From assembly GCF_026191725.2 (NCBI RefSeq), contig NZ_CP120863.1, forward strand, positions 1,406,001 through 1,470,000: a stretch of 64,000 bases of DNA, given 5' to 3'. The DNA comes from Roseibium porphyridii. GTDB taxonomy: Bacteria > Pseudomonadota > Alphaproteobacteria > Rhizobiales > Stappiaceae. The notes below the pieces were generated by a model. That model did no database searches. It was not told where the DNA came from and saw only the letters and a program-made list of their open reading frames with translations. Made by a program: the position numbers and the translations under genes. Below, piece after piece: positions 34,746-43,671 of this stretch (the stretch's first letter is position 1; the number at the start of each line of letters is the position of its first letter).

Positions 34746-35741
34746 TTGGCGGTTACATTAAAGGAGGTTGCGGAATTGGCGGGCGTATCGCGTTCGGCGG
34801 TCTCCCGGACTTTCACCGATGGTGCAAGCGTTTCCGCCCGCACACGGGAAAAAGTCGAGAAGGCGGCGAAGTCCCTTGGCTACAAGCCTTCCCTGATTGC
34901 GCGCAGTCTGGCGACAAATCGCACCAAGCTGATCGGTCTGGTCGCGAATAATTTTCAGAACCCGGCCTTTCTCGACGTCTTTGACCTCTTCACCAGCGAA
35001 TTGCAGAAACGCGGCTTCCGCCCTTTGCTCGTCAATTTGTCTGCTGAGACCTCGCCGAAGAAATTCGTCGAGCTGCTGAGGCAATACAGCGTTGATGGGG
35101 TCATCGTTGCGACATCGACGCTCCCGACAAGCTTTGCGACGTCCTTTCAGGCTGCCGGCATCCCGGTGATTCACACTTTCGGCAAATATGAAGCGAATGC
35201 CAATGTACATGTTGTCGGGATCGACAATGTCTATTGCGGCGCTATGGCAGCTGACCTGTTCTCAGAGCGCGGATACCGGAAAGTTGCGTTGTTGGGCGGA
35301 CCGGAAGCAGCAACATCGACGCAGGACCGCGCAGCAGGGTTTTTGAAGGCTGCGCATGACAAAGGTCTTGAGGTGGCAGCCACCTGCTTTGCGGAAAACT
35401 ACACCTATCAGGCCGGGCGGGATGCCATGCAGCAGGTCTTGCGTGAAGACGGGATTGAAGCCGTTTTTTGCGGTGACGATCTGATCTGCATGGGCGCCAT
35501 GGATGCAGCGCGTGCTGCCGGTCTTTCGATCCCTGAGGAAATCGGCTTCATGGGTTTCAACGACATTGCGATGGCAGGATGGGATGCCTATTCGCTGACA
35601 ACCATCCGCCAACCCATTCGAGACATCATCCTGAGTTCTGTGGAACTGGTGGTCGGTATGGTGGAAAACCCGACGCGCAGTGCCGAGATTCGCTTGTTTC
35701 CCTGCACCATCATTGAGCGTGGTTCCCTGAAACCTGTCTGA
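34746..35741 (+). CDS. LacI-family regulator of the inositol-type module
   Basis: The roughly 331-residue protein has a LacI helix-turn-helix at its N-terminus (VTLKEVAELAGVSRSAVSRT), a hinge (KVEKAAKSLGYKPSLIARSL) and a sugar-sensing core with GFNDIAMAGWDAYSLTTIRQP. There is no ATG; I take TTG 34746, which begins two codons before the conserved VTLKEVAELAGVS. The frame is open to 34659, but that would start inside the operator. The probable binding sites are the TTGCAACCG(G/C)TTGCAA palindromes at 34659 and 39031, so it should control the ABC importer, itself, the dehydrogenase operon and iolDCBJ together. Confidence 0.85.
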   Translation: MAVTLKEVAELAGVSRSAVSRTFTDGASVSARTREKVEKAAKSLGYKPSLIARSLATNRTKLIGLVANNFQNPAFLDVFDLFTSELQKRGFRPLLVNLSAETSPKKFVELLRQYSVDGVIVATSTLPTSFATSFQAAGIPVIHTFGKYEANANVHVVGIDNVYCGAMAADLFSERGYRKVALLGGPEAATSTQDRAAGFLKAAHDKGLEVAATCFAENYTYQAGRDAMQQVLREDGIEAVFCGDDLICMGAMDAARAAGLSIPEEIGFMGFNDIAMAGWDAYSLTTIRQPIRDIILSSVELVVGMVENPTRSAEIRLFPCTIIERGSLKPV

Positions 35742-35808
35742 TCCAAGAAAGCCTCGATTGTGTTCGCAAGGCCGAGCGATTCTTTGGCGAGCGCCCGGCC
35801 GAGTCTTG

Positions 35809-36948
35809 TTAAAGTTTGGTCCAGGCGCCGTTTGCCTTGGCAGATGAAGCGGCGGCTTCGATTGCCCGCATCGACCAGTACCCGTCTTCGGCCTGTGGGA
35901 AGTCGAGTGCCATCGGGTCGGGCTTTGCACCCGTCCTTTGGGCATTCAAGACATCCGCCAGGTCCATGTAGATGTTTGCAAAGGCTACAGGCATGCCTTC
36001 GGCATGACCAATCGGAATGCGTGAAGCGCGGACGGCCTGTTCCGACAAATCCGAGTCACCACGTTCAAGGATCTGGGTCCTTCCGTTCAGCGGCGTCCAA
36101 TGCAGTTGCTCGGGATGCTGCTGCTGCCAGGAAAGTCCGCCCTTTTCTCCGAAAACCTGAAGCGTCAATCCGTGCATCCGGCCAACGGCGACTGCACTTG
36201 TCCAGAGCCTGCAGACCGCACCGCCGTTGAAGTGGAAGTTGATCATGGCATCATCTTCCAACTGGCGATCTCCGACTAGCGAGGCGAAATCCGCTGACAA
36301 TTCCGTCGGGGTCTGACCCGAGACGAAACAGGCCATGTGAAACGCATGAATGCCGGCATCTGCGAACACAGCCGATGTTCCGGCCTGAGCCGGGTCATAG
36401 CGCCAGCGTACGCGCGGATTGTCCGCTTCTTCGGCATCGGCATGAAAGCCATGCGCGAACTCCGCCTTGATGAGCCTGATTTTTCCAAGGTCGCCATTGG
36501 CAATCATGGCACGCATCTGGCGGACCAGCGGGTAACCGCTATAGCCATAATTCACGGCGCAGACCTTGCCGGACTCCTTCGTAATTTCAACGATTTCTCG
36601 TGCCTCATTTGCCGTCATTGTCAGCGGCTTTTCACACAAGACGTTGAAGCCCGCTTCGAGAAAAGCGCGCGAGATTTCATAGTGTGTGGCGTTGGGAGTT
36701 GCAATTGTGACAAGGTCCAGTCTGTCGTCGCGCGCACTTTCGGCTGCGAGCATTTCGCGCCAGTCGCCATAGGCACGATCAGCTGAAACGCCGAGTGAAC
36801 CTGCGAAAGCCTTGCCGCGGTCCGGGTCAATGTCAAAGGCACCGGCACACAGAAGAAAGTGGCCATCGAGACCGGCGCTGATACGGTGGGTCGGACCGAT
36901 TTGCGAGCCTGCGCCGCCGCCGATCATTCCCCAATTGAGCTTTGTCAT
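35809..36948 (-). CDS. Gfo/Idh/MocA-family oxidoreductase 1
   Basis: The 379-residue NAD(P)-dependent enzyme has a Rossmann start (LNWGMIGGGAGSQIGPTH) and the family motif CEKPLTM, with Lys conserved. A C-terminal alpha/beta catalytic domain follows, with DAGIHAFHMACFVSG placing the catalytic His-type motif. Members oxidise inositols, inososes or sugars. It is the last gene of a three-gene minus-strand operon and overlaps the IolE-like gene by 4 bases. With two dehydrogenases flanking a dehydratase, one may act on myo-inositol and the other on a stereoisomer such as scyllo- or D-chiro-inositol; which is which is not visible. Confidence 0.85.
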   Translation of the reverse strand: MTKLNWGMIGGGAGSQIGPTHRISAGLDGHFLLCAGAFDIDPDRGKAFAGSLGVSADRAYGDWREMLAAESARDDRLDLVTIATPNATHYEISRAFLEAGFNVLCEKPLTMTANEAREIVEITKESGKVCAVNYGYSGYPLVRQMRAMIANGDLGKIRLIKAEFAHGFHADAEEADNPRVRWRYDPAQAGTSAVFADAGIHAFHMACFVSGQTPTELSADFASLVGDRQLEDDAMINFHFNGGAVCRLWTSAVAVGRMHGLTLQVFGEKGGLSWQQQHPEQLHWTPLNGRTQILERGDSDLSEQAVRASRIPIGHAEGMPVAFANIYMDLADVLNAQRTGAKPDPMALDFPQAEDGYWSMRAIEAAASSAKANGAWTKL

Positions 36949-37847
36949 GCGGTTACCTCGAAGCCGATGGATTTGAGAAAGGCACGGTTCTCGCGCGCGT
37001 CGTCGAGTGGTGATTGCGCCTTGGCGGGATCACAGTCCTGTTCAACCGTACACCAGCCAGTAAAGCATTTGTCCAGCAGCAGTTGCCTGACGGCGGCGAA
37101 GTCGACACTGCCCTTGCCGAGATTGCAGAAGATGCCGTCGCCGCAGGCTTCATAAAAATCTGTCTGGCTTGCGATGACATTCTTCATGACGACTGGGTCG
37201 ATATCCTTGAAATGCATATAGGAAATGCGATCCATATGCCGCGTCATAAACGCGACGGGATCGAAACCGGCATAGACGCTGTGACCCGTATCAAGACAGA
37301 TCTTCATGTGCTTTTCGTCGACTTCTTCCAGGAGTTGCTCAACCTCGTCCTCAAAGTCCATGAAGCCGCCGGCATGCGGGTGAATGGACGGTGTCAGCCC
37401 GTATTCCTCGCTTGCCATCTTGGCAATCTCCTGGATCCTGTCGCGATAGATGGTCCATTCCTCAGAAGACATTTTTTCCGCTTCAGCCGGGCGACCTGCG
37501 GTCGGCGCGCGGCGCGGTGAAATGGAATCGATCATAACCAGATGTTCCGCGCCGTGTGCCTTCAAGGCCGCGCAGGTCCGGATGGAGCCATCCTTGACAT
37601 CGTCCCATTGCGCCGGATCGTGAAAGGGGCGAAACACGACGCCGCCGATCAGCTCCAAGCCCCGTTCCGCGAGCGCATCTCCAAGCTCTGCCGGATCTTC
37701 GGGCATGAAGCCGACAGGACCAAGTTCGATGCCACGATAACCCGCATCGCGGCACTCATCGAGCACCTTCTTCCAGGCCGGGTTGCGCGGGTCATCTGCG
37801 AATTCGACACCCCAGGAGCAGGGGGCGTTTCCAATCTTGATAGTCAT
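36945..37847 (-). CDS. iolE: IolE-like TIM-barrel enzyme (inosose dehydratase)
   Basis: The 300-residue protein is a xylose-isomerase-like TIM barrel. It shows the inosose-dehydratase pattern: IGNAPCSWGVEF at the start, HPHAGGFMDF, CLDTGHSVYAGFDP, HFKDIDP, GKGSVDF and VEQDCDP near the end. These supply the metal-binding Glu, Asp and His residues. The family dehydrates 2-keto-myo-inositol to the trihydroxycyclohexane dione that IolD hydrolyses, and iolD lies nearby. An isomerase or epimerase on another keto-cyclitol is the alternative. It overlaps the dehydrogenase gene on its 3' side (ATGA) and follows the other dehydrogenase by 41 bases. Confidence 0.8.
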   Translation of the reverse strand: MTIKIGNAPCSWGVEFADDPRNPAWKKVLDECRDAGYRGIELGPVGFMPEDPAELGDALAERGLELIGGVVFRPFHDPAQWDDVKDGSIRTCAALKAHGAEHLVMIDSISPRRAPTAGRPAEAEKMSSEEWTIYRDRIQEIAKMASEEYGLTPSIHPHAGGFMDFEDEVEQLLEEVDEKHMKICLDTGHSVYAGFDPVAFMTRHMDRISYMHFKDIDPVVMKNVIASQTDFYEACGDGIFCNLGKGSVDFAAVRQLLLDKCFTGWCTVEQDCDPAKAQSPLDDARENRAFLKSIGFEVTA

Positions 37848-37888
37848 GTGATGTTTCCGGAATAGAGGCCGGGCAGGGTGCCCTTGGC

Positions 37889-39010
37889 CTAAACTTGGTC
37901 GAGATTGATCCAGCTTCTGGATTCGTTGGACTGCCAGGACGCTTCAACAACCTGGTTCACATAAAGGCCGTCCTCGAAAGTTGGCCAAATGTTTGTTCCC
38001 GTTTCAATGGCCTTCAGGAAATCCCGGGCTTCGATAATGATCTGATCCTGGTAACCTGTTCCGTGTCCGGCTCCGAGGCAAAAGTTGACGTAGTCCGGGT
38101 GGTGTGGGCCGGTCAGGACTTTCTTGAAGCCTTCCCGTGACGGGTTCTGGCCACCTTCATAAAGCCAGAGTGCATTCTGGTCTTCCTGATCAAATCGGAT
38201 GGAACCCTTTGTTCCGAAGATGTCGTAGGCATAACCCATTTTCCGTCCAAAGGCCGTGCGGCTGACGTAGAATGCGCCAAGCGCTCCGGACGTGAACCGG
38301 CACATGATCTGGGCATGATCGTCATTTGTGACCTTCTGCATGCCCGCCTTTCCCGGCCGTTCCTTCACCACCGTCTCGATCTCTGCCAGAACGCGTTCCA
38401 TCGGACCGCCGAGAGCCTGCGAGGCATTGATGATGTGTGGAGCCAGGTCGCCCATGGTGCCATTTGACCGACCTTCGGTACGCCATGTTGCAGGGCTTTC
38501 CGGGTCGGCAAAGAAGTCTTCGGTGTGCTCGCCGCGAATATAGGTAACGTCGCCGATTTCGCCTGAACCTATTATCTCTCGAGCCAGCTGCGAGGCAGGT
38601 GTCCTGATATAGTTGAAGCCAACCATGTTGATGCAGTTCGACGCCTTGGCCGCAGCAGTCATGGCACGACTGTCCGCCAGATTTCGCCCCAGAGGTTTTT
38701 CACAAAAGACGGGCTTTCCCAGCTCAAAGGCAGCGCTGGAAATTTCCAAATGTGTTTCCTGCGGTGAAGCGATCACGATAGCTTCGACGGCAGGATTGTT
38801 GACAAGCTCCCGCCAGTCGGACGTCGCGTTTGAAAAGCCGAGTTCGCTGGCTTTTCGCGCAGCTCCCTCCGGCGTTGTCGTGCAGACCATTTCAAGGGCA
38901 GGGCGCAAGGCTGTGTCAAACACGGCACCAACGGCGTGCATCGCCACTGAATGCGCCTTTCCCATATACCCGCCGCCGACGATGCCGACACCAAGTTTGC
39001 GCGTTTCCAT
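37889..39010 (-). CDS. Gfo/Idh/MocA-family oxidoreductase 2
   Basis: The 373-residue protein has the Rossmann motif GVGIVGGGYMGKAHS, then CEKPLGRN, and the substrate-domain stretch MGDLAPHIINASQALGG with a candidate catalytic His. A long C-terminal catalytic domain with GAGHGTGYQDQIIIEARDFL follows, typical of inositol or sugar dehydrogenases in this family. It is the first gene of the minus-strand operon, with operator B about 20 bases upstream of its ATG. It most likely oxidises the imported cyclitol or a derivative, with product passing to the IolE-like enzyme encoded next. Confidence 0.85.
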   Translation of the reverse strand: METRKLGVGIVGGGYMGKAHSVAMHAVGAVFDTALRPALEMVCTTTPEGAARKASELGFSNATSDWRELVNNPAVEAIVIASPQETHLEISSAAFELGKPVFCEKPLGRNLADSRAMTAAAKASNCINMVGFNYIRTPASQLAREIIGSGEIGDVTYIRGEHTEDFFADPESPATWRTEGRSNGTMGDLAPHIINASQALGGPMERVLAEIETVVKERPGKAGMQKVTNDDHAQIMCRFTSGALGAFYVSRTAFGRKMGYAYDIFGTKGSIRFDQEDQNALWLYEGGQNPSREGFKKVLTGPHHPDYVNFCLGAGHGTGYQDQIIIEARDFLKAIETGTNIWPTFEDGLYVNQVVEASWQSNESRSWINLDQV

Positions 39011-39030
39011 CCCGTTTCATCCGATCTTTT

Positions 39031-39046
39031 TTGCAACCGCTTGCAA
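39031..39046. promoter_or_regulatory. LacI-family operator, site B
   Basis: TTGCAACCGCTTGCAA differs at one position from operator A (34659-34674). It lies between the divergent dehydrogenase and iolD genes, 21 bases before the former and 82 before the latter, so one bound repressor could silence both directions. Confidence 0.78.
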
Positions 39047-39127
39047 AATACGTAAACACCGATTAGCTTTCGCCGTCAAGGGCTCCAAGAGCCGATAGAA
39101 AAAGCTGTCCGGGAGGAATTGAGGCGC

Positions 39128-41008
39128 ATGGCCCAGAAAACCCTTCGCCTGACCATGGCTCAGGCACTTGTCCGCTATCTTGCTGCGCAATTCGTCGAAG
39201 TGGACGGCAAGTCAGTCAGGCTTTGTGCCGGCGGTTTCGGCATTTTCGGCCATGGCAATGTCACTTGCCTTGGCGAAGCGCTTTACGAGCATCGCGAAGA
39301 ACTGCCGCTTTGGCGTGGTCAGAACGAGCAATCCATGGCAATGGCCGCGGTTGCCTACGCCAAACAGCAGCTGCGGCAACGCTTCATGTTCGCAACGTCG
39401 TCAGCCGGTCCGGGCACGACCAACATGCTGACATCCGCAGGGATCGCGCACACCAACAGACTGCCGCTGCTCATGCTCTCCGGCGATGCCTTTGTCACGC
39501 GCTTGCCGGATCCGGTTTTGCAACAGGTTGAACATACCGGTAATCCGAGCCTGTCGGTCAACGATGCTTTCAAGAGCGTCACCAGATATTGGGATCGGCT
39601 CACACATCCGGCGCAACTGTTGCAATCGTTGCCGGCTGCGATCAACACGCTGATTGACCCTGCAGACTGCGGGCCGGCGTTCCTGGGGCTTCCGCAGGAC
39701 GTTCAGGGGTGGGCCTATGACTATCCTGACGCCTTCTTTGAACCAAAAACCCACTATCTGCGTCGCCAGACCGCTGATGCGCGCGAACTTGCGGCGGCTG
39801 CCGAGTGCCTGAAAGCTGCCGAACGCCCGCTGATCATCGCTGGCGGCGGTGTCCAGTACTCGCTTGCTACTCAGGAGCTGCAGGACTTCGCACGCCGGCA
39901 CAAGATCCCGGTTGTTGAAACGATCGCAGGACGTGCCAACCTGGTCCACTCGGATGAACTGAATTGCGGGCCGATCGGTGTGACCGGCTCCAATTCGGCC
40001 AATGCGCTTGCCGGTGAAGCAGATGTCGTGCTTGCAGTCGGCACCCGCCTGCAGGATTTCACCACCGGGTCGTGGACGGCATTTGCGGGCGATGCGAAAA
40101 TCGTTTCCCTGAATGTCGGACGCGTTGATGCCGGCAAGCATATGGCTCTGCCGGTTGTCGGAGATGCCAAGTTGACGCTGCCGCTTCTTGCAGACGCGCT
40201 TGGGACTTACGAGGCACCAGCTGACTGGAGGCAGAAAGCCGCCAAGGAACGGGCTGCCTGGAACGCTTATGTCGACGATAATATCTCGCCGACAGCGCAA
40301 GACGGTAGCAACCGGCCGATGTCCTATGCCCAGGTGATCGGTGCGGTCAACGAAGTGTGCGCCGATGATGACAGGGTTGTTGCCGCGGCAGGTGGTTTGC
40401 CTGCCGAGGTGACAGCCAACTGGCGCACGCGCTCTTTAGGCAGTGTGGATGTCGAATTCGGTTTTTCCTGCATGGGCTATGAAATTGCAGGCGGCTGGGG
40501 GGCTCGCCTTGGACACCAGGAGCGCCATGCCGACCGCGACACGATCGTCTTTACCGGCGACGGTTCTTATATGCTCATGAACTCCGACATCTATTCTTCG
40601 GTTTTGTCTGGAGCCAAACTCATTGTCATCGTCTGCGACAATGGCGGTTTTGCCGTAATCAACAAATTGCAGAACAACACCGGCAACGAGTCCTTCAACA
40701 ATCTGATCAGCGATTGCAGGCTGGCAGTTGAGCCCTTTGCTGTCGATTTCGAGGCGCATGCACGGGCGATGGGGGCGAATGCGGAATCCGTTTCCTCCAT
40801 TGCAGAGCTGAAAGAAGCCTTCGGGCGCGCCAAGCAATCGGACAAGACCTATGTGATTTCCCTTCAGGTGGACGCCTTCGACGGATGGACACAGGAAGGC
40901 CACACGTGGTGGGAAGTTGGCACCCCGGAGGTTTCGGAAAGCGAACGTGTGCGTAAGGCGCATGCTGATTGGGAAGCCGGCCGCAGTGCGCAAAGAAAAG
41001 GCATCTGA
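39128..41008 (+). CDS. iolD: 3D-(3,5/4)-trihydroxycyclohexane-1,2-dione acylhydrolase
   Basis: The 626-residue thiamine-diphosphate enzyme has the family Glu region RGQNEQSMAMAAVAYA, TSSAGPGTTNMLTSAG, and the C-terminal ThDP/Mg motif GDGSYMLMNSDIY ... CDNGGFAVINKLQ. Length and motifs match IolD, which opens the ring dione to 5-deoxy-D-glucuronate. GGAGG at 39112-39116 is 11 bases before ATG 39128; the in-frame TTG at 39119 is too near to it. The gene leads the iolD-iolC-iolB-iolJ operon and stops one base before iolC. Confidence 0.93.
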   Translation: MAQKTLRLTMAQALVRYLAAQFVEVDGKSVRLCAGGFGIFGHGNVTCLGEALYEHREELPLWRGQNEQSMAMAAVAYAKQQLRQRFMFATSSAGPGTTNMLTSAGIAHTNRLPLLMLSGDAFVTRLPDPVLQQVEHTGNPSLSVNDAFKSVTRYWDRLTHPAQLLQSLPAAINTLIDPADCGPAFLGLPQDVQGWAYDYPDAFFEPKTHYLRRQTADARELAAAAECLKAAERPLIIAGGGVQYSLATQELQDFARRHKIPVVETIAGRANLVHSDELNCGPIGVTGSNSANALAGEADVVLAVGTRLQDFTTGSWTAFAGDAKIVSLNVGRVDAGKHMALPVVGDAKLTLPLLADALGTYEAPADWRQKAAKERAAWNAYVDDNISPTAQDGSNRPMSYAQVIGAVNEVCADDDRVVAAAGGLPAEVTANWRTRSLGSVDVEFGFSCMGYEIAGGWGARLGHQERHADRDTIVFTGDGSYMLMNSDIYSSVLSGAKLIVIVCDNGGFAVINKLQNNTGNESFNNLISDCRLAVEPFAVDFEAHARAMGANAESVSSIAELKEAFGRAKQSDKTYVISLQVDAFDGWTQEGHTWWEVGTPEVSESERVRKAHADWEAGRSAQRKGI

Positions 41009-41009
41009 G

Positions 41010-41984
41010 ATGGTGAAGGCCTTCTCGCCTGCGTCCAGAATGTTGGTCCTTGGCCGGGCCGGTATGGATCTTTATGCCGACCCTCCAGGTGCAGAAGCAG
41101 AAAGTGCGACCGGGTTTGCGACAGCTCTTGGCGGGTCTTCCGGCAACATTGCCGCCGGTCTGGCAAGGCAAGGGGTGGCAACCAGTCTTTTGACCTGCGT
41201 ATCAAAGGATTCAATTGGCCGCTTTGTCCGCAGGGAACTGCGCAACTACGGTGTGGATACGGCGCATGTTGTTGAGCTTGAAGGCGAATGCCGAACCTCG
41301 CTGGCCGTTACGGAAACACGCATCGAAAACACACAGAACACGCTTTACAGAAACAATGCTGCGGACCTTCTGCTTGATGAAGCACATGTCAGGGCGGTCG
41401 ACTTCAGCAAGTTCGATGCGCTGATCATGACCGGTACCGCGCTGGCGGCAAATCCTTCGCGCAAAGCCTGCTTCGTGGCCATGGAAAAGGCGCGTGCCGC
41501 CGAGATGATGGTCGTCATTGATCTTGACTATCGGCCGTATAGTTGGCCCGGGAGCGTGGAGGCTGCCGAGACTTATGGTGCGGCCATTGAACTGACGGAC
41601 CTTGTTGTCGGCAATGATGAAGAATTTGCCGTCGTGGCCGGAGGGGACGCTGAGGCAGGTCGTCGTCTGGCAAGCGACCTGGCTGAGGACGGCAAGACTG
41701 CCATTTACAAAATGGGCGAAAAGGGTTCGATCGTCTTCGCACCGGAAGTGAGCTTTCAGACCGGTATCTTTCCGGTTGAGGCCATAAAGCCGATGGGAGC
41801 TGGCGATGCCTTCATGGCCCTTCTGATCGCCGCCCTTGTCAACGGAACAACGCTGAGAGAGGCCGTGCTACGCGGCTCAGCCGCTGCGGCAATGGTGGTG
41901 TCGCGCTTTGGCTGTGCCCCAGCCATGCCGACGCCTGCAGAGCTTGCGGCTTTTCTTGAGCAAAACACCGCTCCACAGAGCTGA
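41010..41984 (+). CDS. iolC: 5-dehydro-2-deoxygluconokinase, PfkB family, without DUF2090 domain
   Basis: The 324-residue kinase has the N-terminal PfkB signature GGSSGNIAAGLARQG and the C-terminal motif PMGAGDAFMALL with catalytic Asp. It phosphorylates 2-deoxy-5-keto-gluconate made by IolB. Many proteobacterial IolC proteins are about 640 residues because a DUF2090 domain is fused at the C-terminus. This one is kinase only, and the class II aldolase that follows supplies the aldolase step. The start ATG 41010 is one base after the iolD stop; the frame is open further upstream inside iolD but has no reason to start there. Confidence 0.9.
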   Translation: MVKAFSPASRMLVLGRAGMDLYADPPGAEAESATGFATALGGSSGNIAAGLARQGVATSLLTCVSKDSIGRFVRRELRNYGVDTAHVVELEGECRTSLAVTETRIENTQNTLYRNNAADLLLDEAHVRAVDFSKFDALIMTGTALAANPSRKACFVAMEKARAAEMMVVIDLDYRPYSWPGSVEAAETYGAAIELTDLVVGNDEEFAVVAGGDAEAGRRLASDLAEDGKTAIYKMGEKGSIVFAPEVSFQTGIFPVEAIKPMGAGDAFMALLIAALVNGTTLREAVLRGSAAAAMVVSRFGCAPAMPTPAELAAFLEQNTAPQS

Positions 41985-41994
41985 GGAGATCGTT

Positions 41995-42837
41995 ATGCAT
42001 ATCCCGCCGTTCGAAAACGCGAACAAGGCCATCATCGATACCGACGATACGCGTGTTCCGCTCAACTATTTCAACATCGTCAAGCTGACACGCGGGCAGG
42101 CATTTGAGTACTCGGTTCCCGGTTACGAGACGGCCATTGTCCCGGCGACCGGCAGTGTGGACGTAACTGTTGAAGGCGTGTCTTTCGACAAGCTCGGCAA
42201 TCGCGGTGACGATGTCTGGGACGGAGAGCCGGAAGGGGTCTATGTGCCGACCGGTGCCAGGGCGCAGATGGTCTGTGTCAGCGATGCTGCCGAAGTTTTC
42301 ATTGCTGGGGCAAAATACGACAAGGTGCTGGAACCATTCGATGTCAGAACAGCAGATATCGACCTGGTGCAATACGGCTCCGACGACACAAAAACGCACC
42401 GCAAGATCAAACACATTCTGGGAACGAAATACCACGACAAGGTTGGCCGCCTTTTGGTGTCCGAACTTTTCACGGTTGGACAGGGCGGCTGGTCCGGTTT
42501 TCCGCCACACAAACACGATACGGACCGTTTGCCGGAAGAAACGCGTCACGACGAGACCTATAATTTCCGCTTCCGCCCGAACAACGGCTTTGGGATGCAA
42601 CTGGTTCAGCGGGAAGACGGCAAAGTCGGAGATGCCTATCACATCGTCGACGGGTCAACGATCGTGCTCGACAAAGGTTACCATCCTTGCGTCGTCGCGC
42701 CGGGTTATGAAATGTACTATTTCACGATCCTGGGTGGCCTGTCTCAACGCTCGCTGGTTCAATTTTTCCAGCCTGATCATGCCTGGCAGATCGAGACGAT
42801 CCCCGGCATCAAGGACATGATTGCCAAGTTCAAATGA
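41995..42837 (+). CDS. iolB: 5-deoxy-glucuronate isomerase
   Basis: The 280-residue bicupin has the metal-binding motif WSGFPPHKHD followed by EETRHDETYNFRF, and a C-terminal LDKGYHPCVVAPGYEMYYFTILGG strand, all characteristic of IolB. It isomerises 5-deoxy-glucuronate to 2-deoxy-5-keto-gluconate. GAGGAGA precedes ATG 41995, and the 3' end overlaps the aldolase gene by 4 bases (ATGA), so the two are co-translated. Confidence 0.93.
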   Translation: MHIPPFENANKAIIDTDDTRVPLNYFNIVKLTRGQAFEYSVPGYETAIVPATGSVDVTVEGVSFDKLGNRGDDVWDGEPEGVYVPTGARAQMVCVSDAAEVFIAGAKYDKVLEPFDVRTADIDLVQYGSDDTKTHRKIKHILGTKYHDKVGRLLVSELFTVGQGGWSGFPPHKHDTDRLPEETRHDETYNFRFRPNNGFGMQLVQREDGKVGDAYHIVDGSTIVLDKGYHPCVVAPGYEMYYFTILGGLSQRSLVQFFQPDHAWQIETIPGIKDMIAKFK

Positions 42838-43664
42838 CCGCAGTTCCCCTGAATGACGTACTGGCAGATGCTGCCCGTGGCGGGTATGCGCTTGCCGGAT
42901 TGGTCGTGCTCGGCTGGGAAGACGCCGTTGCCTTTGTGGAAGCCGCTGAGGAAACAGGCTTGCCCGTGATCCTGCAGGCCGGACCCGGATGCCGCGCACA
43001 TACACCTGTGCCCGTGATCGGCAAGATGCTGCGCCATCTGGCGGATCAGGCGGGCGTTCCGGTGGTCTGTCATCTGGACCACGGTTACAGCGTTGAAGAG
43101 TGTTTGCAGGGGATCGATCACGGGTTCACGTCGCTGATGTTCGACGGATCGAAGCGTCCGATATCTGAGAATATCGACCTGACTGCGGGACTGGTTGAAA
43201 CCGCCCATAAAGCCGATGTCTCCGTGGAAGGCGAAGTCGGTTATGTCGGTTATGCCGAAGGGGCGTCGTCCGCCTTTACTGATCCGACTGAGGTCGCACG
43301 CTTCGACAAGGAAAGCGGGGCAGATGCAATCGCCGTGTCGGTTGGCAATGTTCATTTGCAAACCGAAGCAACAGACGGCATTGACTTTGAAGCGCTTGCC
43401 GCTGTTGAGCACGTGACAACGAAGCCTCTGGTTTTGCATGGCGGTAGCGGCATTCCGCAGGATGTTCGTATTCGCCTTGCGCGCGAGACGCGGGTTTGCA
43501 AGTTCAATTTCGGAACCGAGTTGAGGCAAACATTCGGCCGCTCACTCCGTCAGACAATGGCTGACGATCCGAATGTGTTTGATCGCAATGAAATCCTGCG
43601 CTCGGTCATGCCGGCCATGCGCGAGACGACCAAAAAGGTTCTCAGGACGGTCGGCCCGTCCTGA
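42834..43664 (+). CDS. iolJ: Class II aldolase, probable 2-deoxy-5-keto-gluconate-6-phosphate aldolase
   Basis: The 276-residue class II (zinc) aldolase has CHLDHGYSVEECLQGIDHGF with a metal-binding His, the FDGS motif, GEVGYVG and the phosphate-binding LHGGSGIP, where His is also a zinc ligand. It is of the fructose-bisphosphate-aldolase/IolJ type. Position after iolB and the lack of a DUF2090 domain in iolC indicate that it cleaves the kinase product to dihydroxyacetone phosphate and malonate semialdehyde. A true fructose-bisphosphate aldolase is less likely here. It ends the plus-strand operon 7 bases before a convergent small gene. Confidence 0.85.
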   Translation: MTAVPLNDVLADAARGGYALAGLVVLGWEDAVAFVEAAEETGLPVILQAGPGCRAHTPVPVIGKMLRHLADQAGVPVVCHLDHGYSVEECLQGIDHGFTSLMFDGSKRPISENIDLTAGLVETAHKADVSVEGEVGYVGYAEGASSAFTDPTEVARFDKESGADAIAVSVGNVHLQTEATDGIDFEALAAVEHVTTKPLVLHGGSGIPQDVRIRLARETRVCKFNFGTELRQTFGRSLRQTMADDPNVFDRNEILRSVMPAMRETTKKVLRTVGPS

Positions 43665-43671
43665 CGCTGTC

